Origin: Myxococcus qinghaiensis
Lineage (GTDB): Bacteria; Myxococcota; Myxococcia; Myxococcales; Myxococcaceae
Length of the DNA: 64,000 bases
Assembly: GCF_024198215.1 (NCBI RefSeq)
Contig: NZ_JAKCFA010000003.1
Span: 1-64,000 of the forward strand
Direction: 5' to 3'
Below the pieces are notes generated by a model. That model did no database searches and was not told where the DNA came from. It saw only the letters and a list, made by a program, of their open reading frames with translations. Numbering within the stretch: position 1 is the first letter of the stretch; each line of letters starts with the position of its first letter. Made by a program: the position numbers and the translations under genes. Shown piece after piece: positions 16,173 to 24,415 of this stretch.

Positions 16173-18599
16173 TCAACCCTCCCAGATGGGCTCGAGCATC
16201 TCGGTGACGTCCACGCCGCACAGCCAGCAGAGGAACTGCATGAAGAGCACCTTGTGGAGCGCGAAGAGGGCGCCCCCGTCCTGGTCCTGCTGCCTTGCCA
16301 GCAACTCGCGCGTGTTCACCATGAGGGGGGGCTTCTCCTTCTTGCAGTCCAGGTGGTCCTTGTAGTCCAGGTGGTCCAGCGTGGAGTCGTAGTAGCCGGA
16401 GATGTGCAGGAGCGGGAGGCGAACCTCGCGAAACTTGTCCCCGAAGTTGTTGGAAGGAAACAGCGAGCCCTCCTCTCCGAGGTCCTGCCGGTTGAGCGCC
16501 GTCAGCAGGTCGTTGAAGGTCAAGAGGCCCGCCTCCACGAGCGCGAGCGCATGGAGGTTGCCCAGGAAGAGCGGCAGCGCGTGTCGAGGCTCCGCCAGGA
16601 AGAAGTGGCTGCACAGGTAGATGAGGATGAGCCCCGCGGGGCACGTCACCTTGGTCCACTTGTGCACCACTTGGGCCAGCGAGGGGCCCGAGCGCACGGA
16701 CCGCGCTCCATCAAACATGTCCTCCCACTTCTCCGAGTCCTCGACGACGGTGACTCCCTCGGCCGTGACCTCGGTCTTCAGGAACAGGTCACCAGGCTGT
16801 TCACGGCGTCGGTCCATCATGGCGAGCATGAGGGTGGCGACCTGCGCGTCTGTCTTTCCGCAGGTGCGCTTGAGTGCCTCGAGCAGCTTCAGCTCGTCAC
16901 CATAGGAGGCATCCAGGAAGACGGGGTCGGCGGCGACGCCATTGAGATACGTCCTGGGCAGGCCTCGGCACTCGTCCGTGCGTTGGAAGGTATTGGTCAG
17001 CTTCAGCAGGAACCGGGTCGTCCCCTTTCCTGACGTGTACTTGTGATTGTGGACGAGCACCTGACCGAAAGGCGTGGTGAGCTCGAGGAGGTGGGCCACG
17101 CCCCGGCCCTTGCGCCCATGCGCATACGTGTTGGAGAAGATCTTCCTCCACAGGGAGAGGTTGACCAGCGTGTGCAGCCACGCTCGAAGGTCTTCATCTC
17201 CCCCGACGTCGAAGTTGGTGCTCAGCTTCTCGTGAGCCCAGGCGGACCTGTCAGCCTTGTAGTAGTCCTTGGAGTGGGGGACCTTCTTCTGGAGAGGGAC
17301 TTGTCCCCCGTCATGTTGGAGGGAGGGCCACAGGGGCCGGTTCGTCTCGGGCTTGTCGATGCCGACGATCTTCCGGGTGACGCGCTTGGTCCCGCGGTAG
17401 CTCGTGTTGAGCTTCTCGTAGTCGGCGATGAAGCGGTCATAGGTGGTCAGCAGCAGCCCCGGGCACCGCTTGAAGGCGTGGAAGAGCGCCGTCATCTTCG
17501 GGAGCCCCAGCCCCTTGAGGCAGGCTCGCAGCGCCGCGCGCAGGTCTCTTGGAGGGCCCTTCGCGCAGGTAGCGAAGAGCAGCCGGGTCAGCGCCGCGCT
17601 CGCCTGGGCGTCCCGCTGGTCCGTCTTGGGGCCCTGATTCAGCCCGAACCAGAGCAGCTCGCTCAGGGCCTGCTCCGGGGTCCAGGGGCCTCGTGACGAG
17701 CCGGCGCGTGAGGAAGATGAACCGCTCGCGCTCCCGAAGGGCTGGGTCGCCGGGAGCTCGGAGAGCCATGTCTTGCGCAGATTGTCGCAGGAGCGGGTCG
17801 TGATGCCCTGGAGCTGCTGGTCCGAGGGATACTGCCCGTTCGCCTTGAGGATCTCCAGGATGACACTGAGCATGAACGCGCCGCAGTTGTAGCCGTCGCG
17901 CTGGGTGAGCTCCGCGGTGGAGAGAAAGTCGCAGGAGCCGCTGATGAAGCCGGCGGACTGAAGATAGTTGAACAGGTGATGGGCGAAGGCGTCGTTGTGC
18001 CCTCGAAGCGAGTCGTAGTGGATGCAGACGTTTGACTGCGCGAAGTACACCAGGAGGGACCAGTGCCGGTTGTCCAGATTGATGGGGATGAAGACCACGT
18101 CGCCGGACCGCTGGAGGTCGTTGAGCACCTGCGGCGTCAGGGCTGCCGCCTGGGCCACGCTGGGGGTCAGGTACTGGAACGTCGCGGTGTCCTCCATGAG
18201 GGGTTCCAGGTAGTTGGAGACGACGTGGTTGATGACGTCGTCCGTCAGCCATGACCCTGGCTCCTCGAGCACCTCTCGGACATGCGAGAGGTCCTGATGG
18301 GCGGGCTGAGACAGGGCCTCGTCCGCCTCCTTGTTCAGGTCGATGAGGATGGAAGACGCCGTCTTCTCCTTCCGGGGCTTCTTGAGCGGACCCGGTTCGT
18401 CCTCCCCCGTGACGTCGAGGAAAGGGACCTGGGGCCTCGTCAGGTCGACCATGAGGGTCGCCGGCTGGGACGAGCGCTTGCGCTTCTGTCCCGTCGTGGC
18501 GAACGCCTCGGTGATCCTCGGCTGTCGGAAAGGGACGGCGGTCTCGCAACGCGGACAGCTCTTCTGGAAATACCAACCATGCTGATTGCACCGAGGCAT
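16173..18599 (-). CDS. Ulp1/SENP-type (C48) cysteine protease with large unknown C-terminal region
   Basis: The 808-residue protein has a short N-terminal zinc-finger-like motif (CNQHGWYFQKSCPRC) and a basic, nuclear-signal-like stretch (GQKRKRSSQ, LKKPRKEK). The C48 domain covers about 115-255: His179-Trp180 (LDNRHW), Asp196 (HYDSL), Gln233 (LTQRD) and Cys239 (YNCGAF). The His-Asp distance of 17 and Gln-Cys distance of 6 equal those of yeast Ulp1. This family removes SUMO or ubiquitin-like tags. The remaining 550 residues match nothing I know. There is no signal peptide. An effector aimed at eukaryotic cells is likely but inferred. Confidence 0.8.
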   Translation of the reverse strand: MPRCNQHGWYFQKSCPRCETAVPFRQPRITEAFATTGQKRKRSSQPATLMVDLTRPQVPFLDVTGEDEPGPLKKPRKEKTASSILIDLNKEADEALSQPAHQDLSHVREVLEEPGSWLTDDVINHVVSNYLEPLMEDTATFQYLTPSVAQAAALTPQVLNDLQRSGDVVFIPINLDNRHWSLLVYFAQSNVCIHYDSLRGHNDAFAHHLFNYLQSAGFISGSCDFLSTAELTQRDGYNCGAFMLSVILEILKANGQYPSDQQLQGITTRSCDNLRKTWLSELPATQPFGSASGSSSSRAGSSRGPWTPEQALSELLWFGLNQGPKTDQRDAQASAALTRLLFATCAKGPPRDLRAALRACLKGLGLPKMTALFHAFKRCPGLLLTTYDRFIADYEKLNTSYRGTKRVTRKIVGIDKPETNRPLWPSLQHDGGQVPLQKKVPHSKDYYKADRSAWAHEKLSTNFDVGGDEDLRAWLHTLVNLSLWRKIFSNTYAHGRKGRGVAHLLELTTPFGQVLVHNHKYTSGKGTTRFLLKLTNTFQRTDECRGLPRTYLNGVAADPVFLDASYGDELKLLEALKRTCGKTDAQVATLMLAMMDRRREQPGDLFLKTEVTAEGVTVVEDSEKWEDMFDGARSVRSGPSLAQVVHKWTKVTCPAGLILIYLCSHFFLAEPRHALPLFLGNLHALALVEAGLLTFNDLLTALNRQDLGEEGSLFPSNNFGDKFREVRLPLLHISGYYDSTLDHLDYKDHLDCKKEKPPLMVNTRELLARQQDQDGGALFALHKVLFMQFLCWLCGVDVTEMLEPIWEG

Positions 18600-18736
18600 C
18601 GAACTCCCTGTCTGACGAGCACCCGCGCTTGCCTCTACTCAAGAGTGAGGGTGGCAGGCTCTGGCCTCGAAGAGAAGGAGAGAAGCCGGCCGGGGCCCAG
18701 GGGCGCCACCCTCCGGGCCTGATTAAGATCCACCTG

Positions 18737-19120
18737 ATGTCTCAGCAATCCGGTGCGGTACACGGGTCCGCGCCCGACAGCCGCGATACCGCGGCGGTCT
18801 CCTCGGACGAGGAGGGTGGAGCGGTCTCACAGCTCAGCACTTGTTCGGCGAACTGCGGCCCCAATCTCGCCCTGTCCTGCACCAGCGCGATCTGCTCCTC
18901 GGAAGATGGAGTGGGGGTGACGTGCAACGGTGTGTTCCAGAGCTGTGACTTCGCGGTCTGCACGGGCCTGTCTGCGTGCATCCAATGGGCAAACAGTCTG
19001 TGCTCTCCCGTGGGTGCGCAGCGGGATTGCTGCCATGGAGATGCGCTGGCCCGAGTCGTCTGCAGATACGAGAACGGCCCTTCGTCACGGACCTTCTGGC
19101 GCCTCGAATACATCCCGTAA
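18737..19120 (+). CDS. Cys-rich myxobacterial protein
   Basis: From ATG 18737 the frame gives 127 residues; it is open upstream to 18629. The protein is rich in cysteines: STCSANCGPNLALSC, ICSSEDGVGVTCNGVF, FAVCTGLSAC, SLCSPVGAQRDCC. The pairs resemble secreted Cys-rich repeat proteins of myxobacteria. No signal peptide is visible at this start or in the upstream extension, which is unusual for such a domain. Either the true start lies elsewhere (for example a frameshifted leader) or the gene is a truncated copy. The function is unknown. Confidence 0.55.
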   Translation: MSQQSGAVHGSAPDSRDTAAVSSDEEGGAVSQLSTCSANCGPNLALSCTSAICSSEDGVGVTCNGVFQSCDFAVCTGLSACIQWANSLCSPVGAQRDCCHGDALARVVCRYENGPSSRTFWRLEYIP

Positions 19121-19277
19121 GAGCCCACACCTCTTCCCACCCTCGAACGTGCACAGGCGGTGGGGAAGAAATTCCGCTTCGCCCGTTATCCCCTGCGGAA
19201 AGCCAGAGACGCTTTTCGGAGCCCCACGCCCATCCTGGGCGTGGAGGCCTCAATCCAGGGCACAGGGGGACAACACC

Positions 19278-19649
19278 ATGAAGCGAGCGTCCATTGTCGT
19301 TGCGGCGGTGATGATGTCGGTCGGATTTTCCAGCACGGCCCTGGCGGCCCCCATCACCGTGAATGGCTACGTCTGCACGACGACGTACACCCGGCAACCC
19401 AACGCCTTCTACGGCCAGGGCTACGTCGTCGTACAGGTGAACACCGGGGCGAACTGCACCGGGAGCTTCGTCGGCACCTACTACTATCTGGGCGCGAGCG
19501 CCTCCTCCGCCGGCTACCAGTACAGCGAGGCCGAGCGCCTGGGCCTGTTCGAGCGCGCCACCCAGGCCGCCACCCAGGGCACGAAGGTCACCCTGTACGT
19601 GGAAGGCGCGGGCGTCGGCATCCTCGACACCACCTACCGCGGCAACTGA
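19278..19649 (+). CDS. Small secreted protein of unknown function
   Basis: The 123-residue protein starts at ATG 19278 and has a clear signal peptide (VVAAVMMSVGFSSTALA, cleavage before APITV). The mature part is a small beta-rich domain of about 100 residues with two cysteines (YVCTTTY, ANCTGS). It is rich in Tyr, Thr and Gly (GTYYYLGASASSAG) and ends in GVGILDTTYRGN. It is presumably exported to the periplasm or outside. The gene is monocistronic. I do not recognise the family. Confidence 0.75.
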   Translation: MKRASIVVAAVMMSVGFSSTALAAPITVNGYVCTTTYTRQPNAFYGQGYVVVQVNTGANCTGSFVGTYYYLGASASSAGYQYSEAERLGLFERATQAATQGTKVTLYVEGAGVGILDTTYRGN

Positions 19650-19781
19650 CGGCGGACGGGCCGCCCCGCGCGCCCCTTCGACGGGAACAACGCCGGAGGG
19701 GCGTGGGTGAACCCATGCGTTGCCGAGCACGGTGCTCCGTCATCCCCACCCCGGGAGCCCCGGCGCATAGGATGCGCCGAC

Positions 19782-20996
19782 ATGGACTTCCAGGCGCGAC
19801 TCGCGGCGCTCACGCACCAACTCCAGCCCTGGTCCCCGCTCTGGTCCCGCTCCATCCTCCAGGGCTGGCCCGGGTCCGGCGCCGCCTGGCCCGAGGACTG
19901 GTTGGCCTATGCCCGCTCACTCGATGAAGCAGGCGAGCGGCAGCTGGACCAGGGGGTGCTCGTGGGCGCCCCGCCTCCGTCCCTGGGCGCGCTCCTGGAC
20001 GCGCTCCAGGGCCTGACGGCGCTTCCCTGGCACGAGGGCCTTCACCCGCTGACCGTCTCGGAGACGCAGGGACTCAGCGCCAAGAAGACCCATGAGCTCG
20101 AGCGGGTGCTCGCCCTGCTCGCGCAGAGAACGCGCTTCATCCAACAGGCGGTCGATATCGGCGGCGGCATGGGACATCTCGCCCGCCTCGGTGCGCGCAC
20201 GTTCGGGTGGACCTTCCACAGCATCGACAGAGACGCCGCGTTGCAGGACAAGGGCCGGAGTTGGCTCACGAGGACCCGCTCCCCGCTCGGAGACACCCTG
20301 TGTTTCATCCAGGCCTCCGTCGAGGACGGGCTCCAACCCCAGCTCGATGCGCTCTTCTCCGGCCGGGACAGGGCCTCCATCGGCCTGCACACCTGCGGGC
20401 CGCTCGCCCTCACGCAGCTCCGCAAGAGCCAGGAGGCGGGCTTCGTCCTGAACATCGGCTGCTGCTACGACAAGCTGGAGGCCCCGCGAGATTACCCCGT
20501 CTCCCGCTTCGGGGGCGCGCATCCCCTGCCCTTCACCCCACATGCCCTGGCGCTGACGACGCGGGGACGACCCCACAAGACCGACGTGGAGTTCGTGCGG
20601 ATGAAGCGGGTGTACGCCTGGCGCTTCGCGTTCGCGCTCCTCACGAAGCGGCTCTTTCCCGAGCACGACTTCGTGAGGGCAGGCGACGCGCCCCGGTCCC
20701 TCTATGACGGGCCCTTCGCCGCCTACGCGCTCGACCGACTGGAGCGCCTGGGCCTTGAGGCCAGCATGACGGACGCCGAGCTGGAGTCCTTCGAGGTGTC
20801 CGTGCGCGCCGAGACGCGAGACGTCCTGCTCTGCCATCTGCTCAGGGACCGCTTCGCGCGGGCGTTGGAGGTCGTGCTCCTGTTGGATCGCGCGCTCCTC
20901 CTGGAGGAGTTGGGCTTTCAGGTCGAGCTCCTCCAGCTCTTCGATCCACGCCTGTCTCCGCGAAACCTCGCGCTCATCGCGTCTCGGAGCGCTTGA
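19782..20996 (+). CDS. METTL25/RRNAD1-like SAM methyltransferase
   Basis: The 404-residue protein begins MDFQARLAAL at 19782; a longer frame to 19707 has no family sense. Features are KKTHELERV (family KKxHEV), the SAM site AVDIGGGMGHLA, GLHTCGPLALTQL and the distinctive NIGCCYDKLE, then a C-terminal helical half. The HTCG and GCCYxKL blocks are characteristic of the methyltransferase domain of eukaryotic METTL25/RRNAD1 and scattered bacterial homologues. The target is unknown; rRNA or protein have been suggested for relatives. No partner gene is adjacent. Confidence 0.8.
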   Translation: MDFQARLAALTHQLQPWSPLWSRSILQGWPGSGAAWPEDWLAYARSLDEAGERQLDQGVLVGAPPPSLGALLDALQGLTALPWHEGLHPLTVSETQGLSAKKTHELERVLALLAQRTRFIQQAVDIGGGMGHLARLGARTFGWTFHSIDRDAALQDKGRSWLTRTRSPLGDTLCFIQASVEDGLQPQLDALFSGRDRASIGLHTCGPLALTQLRKSQEAGFVLNIGCCYDKLEAPRDYPVSRFGGAHPLPFTPHALALTTRGRPHKTDVEFVRMKRVYAWRFAFALLTKRLFPEHDFVRAGDAPRSLYDGPFAAYALDRLERLGLEASMTDAELESFEVSVRAETRDVLLCHLLRDRFARALEVVLLLDRALLLEELGFQVELLQLFDPRLSPRNLALIASRSA

Positions 20997-21042
20997 GCAC
21001 GAGCCGGGCCGGCCCCGGGGGGCCAGTCGCGATGGAGGCGGG

Positions 21043-22659
21043 CTACTCCACCCGACTGAATCGCAGCGTGACGGAGGCGAAATCCTCGAGGTCCGGTTCG
21101 CCCGGCTGGACGGGCTTGAGCGTGTAGCTCACCGCCTGGATGCGGAGGCCGTCGAACGTGGGCTCTCCGGTGGACTTGGCGTTGAACCGCCCCCGCGTCG
21201 TCGACTTCATCGCCATGCCCGTGCAGTTCTCACACTGGGGGGAGCGGTACACAATCACCGTGCCACCCTCGATGTCGTTCGTGGCGTTGAGGCGAGACTT
21301 CGGCATGGCGATGAACAACCGCTCCTTGGGCGCGGTGCCGGGAATCTCCCAGACCGCGCCCAGCGGGAGGTCGCTGGCCACCTCGGCATTGGTCCCCACC
21401 GGACGGAGGGTGACGGTGTAGGAGGCGCCTTTGCTGGCGATGGCCGAGGTGACATCGACGAGGTCCTGCTTCTTCGTCCACCCCAGCCAGTGGAGCTGCG
21501 GGAGGTTGTAGTTATCCGAGGGAAACCTGCCCATGTACGTACTCGCGTCGCCGTATGGGATGTCATTGCCGCCCGCCGGATTTCTCGCGTTGCCGTGCCC
21601 GAGGCCGAGGACGTGTCCCGTCTCATGGGCATGGTCTCGGGGCAGATTGCCATTGAGGGAGATGCTGCGTGAGCGGGCCCTCGAGACGTCACACAGCCCG
21701 GTGGGCATTGAATACACGGTCAGGAACGCATCGGAGCTGGCGTATCGGATGCCATGTTTCCTCGCCTCCTCGCAGGTGCTGCCTGCCGGCGCCGTCAGTT
21801 CCCGCCGGGCGAGAGGCACCTCCAGGCTTATCTGTTGGCGAGACGCGACCTTGAAGAAGTCGTACATCTCCAGGACCCTGTCCTCGATGAGTCCCATCGA
21901 GGGCGTGCTCCTGCCCGCGACGAGGATGCGGACGATCTGGACGGTGTGCTTCCGGTTGATGGCGACCAGTCTGCTCGTGCTGTTGTGGTTCTTGACGCAC
22001 GTCGACTCCTCGGGGGCGCAGTCATAGCGGTACTCCGATGGCGGCGCCTCCAGGTCCTGGACCCGGAACGAGCGCACCTTGTCGTTCGTGCTGGTGCCGT
22101 TGGCGAACTTCGTCACACAGAGGCTCGCGTCGGTCTGGACGGTGACCGCTGTCCCAGTACAGCCCACACCGGCGAAGAGCCTCACGGCCTTGCCGATGGG
22201 CACGTCGACGTAGGAGGCGCCAGCGGTTTGCGCGAGGGGGTAGCAGCCGTTGTCCTCGACCTCCGTTATCACCTGGGCGCCGCCATGGCAGTCCGTGCGC
22301 ATGCGGACGAGCGGTGGGCGTGGGGTGATGAGCTGCTCGCTCAGCGCGGGCCAGTTCGCCGCCGTGCAGTGACCTGACTGCACCTCTTCCAGAAAGAGCC
22401 CGTCCTCGAGCTCCCCGTGCGCGTGAGTCACGCACGTCTCCACCATCTCGCTCCAGTGAGCCCAGTCGCAGGTCCCCGCGTTGGCATACGTCTCGACACA
22501 CGCGAGCGATGCCTCCAGCTCCGGGGAGATGACCGCCTGGCGGGTGGCCGCGACGGACGCCTCGGGCTGCTCGTGGGCCGGCTGTTCCCACGCTTCTCCC
22601 TGGCACCCAGACACCAGTGCTCCGCACAGCATGACGACCGTCATGGCCCGCTTCCGCAT
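21043..22659 (-). CDS. Secreted zinc metalloprotease, M11 (gametolysin)-like lipoprotein
   Basis: The 538-residue protein starts at ATG 22659 behind GAGGGAGAC. The lipobox is ALVSGCQG. The N-terminal 210 residues include a small Cys-containing beta-domain (VRLFAGVGCTGTAVTV). The catalytic domain carries the metzincin motif HETGHVLGLGH (three zinc-binding His plus Glu) and a downstream YGDASTYMGRF, which fits the Met-turn as seen in M11 peptidases. A beta-rich C-terminal domain follows. It should be exported to the surface and degrade protein outside the cell. A longer frame to 23160 overlaps another gene antisense and is rejected. Confidence 0.85.
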   Translation of the reverse strand: MRKRAMTVVMLCGALVSGCQGEAWEQPAHEQPEASVAATRQAVISPELEASLACVETYANAGTCDWAHWSEMVETCVTHAHGELEDGLFLEEVQSGHCTAANWPALSEQLITPRPPLVRMRTDCHGGAQVITEVEDNGCYPLAQTAGASYVDVPIGKAVRLFAGVGCTGTAVTVQTDASLCVTKFANGTSTNDKVRSFRVQDLEAPPSEYRYDCAPEESTCVKNHNSTSRLVAINRKHTVQIVRILVAGRSTPSMGLIEDRVLEMYDFFKVASRQQISLEVPLARRELTAPAGSTCEEARKHGIRYASSDAFLTVYSMPTGLCDVSRARSRSISLNGNLPRDHAHETGHVLGLGHGNARNPAGGNDIPYGDASTYMGRFPSDNYNLPQLHWLGWTKKQDLVDVTSAIASKGASYTVTLRPVGTNAEVASDLPLGAVWEIPGTAPKERLFIAMPKSRLNATNDIEGGTVIVYRSPQCENCTGMAMKSTTRGRFNAKSTGEPTFDGLRIQAVSYTLKPVQPGEPDLEDFASVTLRFSRVE

Positions 22660-22895
22660 ACGTCTCCCTCGCCTGATGGCTGTGCAGACATGGCTGTCTT
22701 GCCCGCGGGACTCGCGGCCAACTTCCATTCTGTCGGAAATGTTCTTACGTGATTTCCGTGAGAATGGCGACAAGCGGTGAGGAGATTTCCGCCCGCCGTC
22801 CGGCTGTATCGATGGCTGGGAGTCCAGAGCGGAAGCCCGGGGACGTCCGTGGCCGCGCGAAGCGCTCGCGCGACCCCGTTTCATCCAGACGCGGA

Positions 22896-23288
22896 CTAGC
22901 AGTTCTGCTTGCAGGGCGGCGGCGGGCCGACGGGGAACGGGTTCCCGGCGGGAGGCGTGCTGATGCTGCTGTGGCAGGTGTAGACCTGGTAGTCGTAGCA
23001 GTACTGGCGGTAGTACTGGGCAGACGAGCCAGAGCCATACATGTACTGGGAGCAGTTCCAGAAGCTCCACTTGTACGGCGTCGCGCTCGGACAGCTCGAA
23101 TCCAGCCACCCACCGCTGCCGTAGTCGCGACAAGCGCCCTGGTACGTGCCGGGCTGACACACGTTCTGCTCCACCTCGCCCACGTCCACCGTCTCGGTGG
23201 AGGCCTCATCCATCGGCGCTCCACCACAGGCGGAGGCGCCCAACCACAGCGCCCCCAGGAACAACGGCCGCATGACTTGCTTCAACAT
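22896..23288 (-). CDS. Small Cys- and Tyr-rich lipoprotein
   Basis: The 130-residue protein starts at ATG 23288 with AGAGGTCAC upstream. It has a lipobox (LWLGASACGG), a short acidic linker, and a domain with seven cysteines and many Tyr (NVCQPGTYQGACRDYGSGG, FWNCSQYMYG, YCYDYQVYTC), ending in a Pro-rich tail with PPPPCKQNC. It is likely surface-exposed and disulphide-bonded. It belongs to the same general class as the other small Cys-rich lipoproteins here; no function is known to me. A palindrome lies about 85 bp upstream (23370-23387). Confidence 0.75.
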   Translation of the reverse strand: MLKQVMRPLFLGALWLGASACGGAPMDEASTETVDVGEVEQNVCQPGTYQGACRDYGSGGWLDSSCPSATPYKWSFWNCSQYMYGSGSSAQYYRQYCYDYQVYTCHSSISTPPAGNPFPVGPPPPCKQNC

Positions 23289-23369
23289 GGCGTGACCTCT
23301 TGGTTTGTCAGCCCTGCCGTGGCCGGGGTTCTCCCGGCGGCAGGTAGAGGCCACTCTGCTTGTGATGTT

Positions 23370-23387
23370 GATTAACCGGAATTAATC
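23370..23387. promoter_or_regulatory. AT-rich inverted repeat upstream of Cys-rich lipoprotein gene
   Basis: GATTAA and TTAATC arms (6-6-6 spacing around CCGGAA) lie in a 40-bp AT-rich island of otherwise GC-rich DNA, about 85 bp upstream of ATG 23288. It is a plausible operator or promoter site; the regulator is unknown. Confidence 0.45.
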
Positions 23388-23451
23388 ACAATTAAATGTG
23401 ACGGAGGCGAGGCGGAGGACGGCCCGCCCCGCCTCCTCACGGCGTCCCGGC

Positions 23452-23994
23452 TCAGCGCGCCTGGGCGATGCGATTGTTGCTTCCGGTGTTGCTGATGCGC
23501 GGCTTCTTGCCCTTCTCCGCGCCCTGCTTCCAGGTGACGCTGTTGCCGCTGCCCGTCGTCTCGATGCGGCGCGCGGTGTGGACCGTGACCTTGTTGTCGC
23601 TGCCCGTCACCTCGACGAGCTCGCACGTCCCCGTCAGGGTGACCTTGTTGTCGGAGCCGACAATCTCCACCTTGCCCCCGTCGGCACAGTCGTGCGTCAC
23701 GGTGCGGTCGGAGTCCACCAGCTCCAGCGAGCCGCTGCGCGGCGACGACGTGTCAGCGTCGTCGTCCTCGTCATGCGCCACGGCGCCATCCACCTGGACA
23801 TCGACGCCGCCACCGCGCACCCGCGTCGTTCCTCCGCGCGTCTCGACGGTGCCTCCCTGCGACTTCACCTTCACGCTGCCATCCTTGCCGACCTTGACCG
23901 ACGCGGCCTCGTCGTCCTCCTGGGCACTGGCCGTCATCGACCCCAGGACACATGCGATGACGATGAAGGCCTTCGACCTGAACTGATTGCGCAT
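23452..23994 (-). CDS. DUF3060-domain secreted protein
   Basis: The 180-residue protein begins at ATG 23994 with a signal peptide (AFIVIACVLGSMTASA). An acidic and basic linker is followed by short repeated beta-turn units: GKVEIVGSDNKVTLTGTC, EVTGSDNKVTVH, ETTGSGNSVTW and SNTGSNNRI. The G-S-D/N-N-x-V/I repeats are the signature of DUF3060, which should build a small beta-solenoid. It is exported; the role is unknown. The upstream frame to 24036 is ignored because the signal starts at 23994. Confidence 0.8.
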   Translation of the reverse strand: MRNQFRSKAFIVIACVLGSMTASAQEDDEAASVKVGKDGSVKVKSQGGTVETRGGTTRVRGGGVDVQVDGAVAHDEDDDADTSSPRSGSLELVDSDRTVTHDCADGGKVEIVGSDNKVTLTGTCELVEVTGSDNKVTVHTARRIETTGSGNSVTWKQGAEKGKKPRISNTGSNNRIAQAR

Positions 23995-24415
23995 TGAGGT
24001 GGACCCCTTGAGTGACAGGACGTGCACTGTACGCAACAGCGTCGCGAAGATTCAAAATCCCCGCGCCCCCACACGACACGCCCCGCCGCGGCGGTGTCCA
24101 CCCCGGCCTGACTGCCTTTGATGCGTCCCGGCTCGGGCCCCTTCCGCGAGTCACCCGCAGCGCTGCTCCATTTTTCCGCGAGGTCGAGAATAAACCGAGG
24201 CCCGGGTCCGTCAGGGGCGCGCGTCACGGAGCCTCCAGACGCTCCTTCCAACATCCGTTGGCGACCGCGTCCGTTGATGGACTCGGCGGAGCGGCTCCGT
24301 GCGCCCGTGGCCCCCCGGCCCCGGCGGGCGCCGTCATCGCGGCGAACCCGAAATCCCCCTGAAGAACCGAGCGATGCCAATGCAACTGGATGGACGACGA
24401 CAGCAGGAGCGATGC
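23995..24415. other. Divergent intergenic region with repeated 43-bp element
   Basis: This 421-base divergent region lies between the DUF3060 gene and the RCC1 gene. It contains the first copy of a conserved 43-bp element at 24093-24135. No gene is seen in it. Confidence 0.5.
24093..24135 (+). repeat. 43-bp upstream element, copy 1
   Basis: The core TGACTGCCTTTGATG is flanked by GGTGTCC..CCCGGC on the left and TCCCGGCTC on the right. It matches copy 2 at 28643-28685 at about 37 of 43 positions and lies in an intergenic region in both cases. It may be a shared promoter or regulator site. Confidence 0.55.

Noticed and set aside
23364-23392. TTGTGA…TCACAA around 23364-23392 considered as a CRP site
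   Set aside because: The arms are about 20 bases apart, far longer than the 6-base spacer of a CRP/FNR site; only the inner GATTAA palindrome is kept.
24093-24135. 43-bp element considered as a sigma-54 promoter
   Set aside because: The GG and GC doublets are 7 bases apart rather than 10, so the -24/-12 pattern does not fit.
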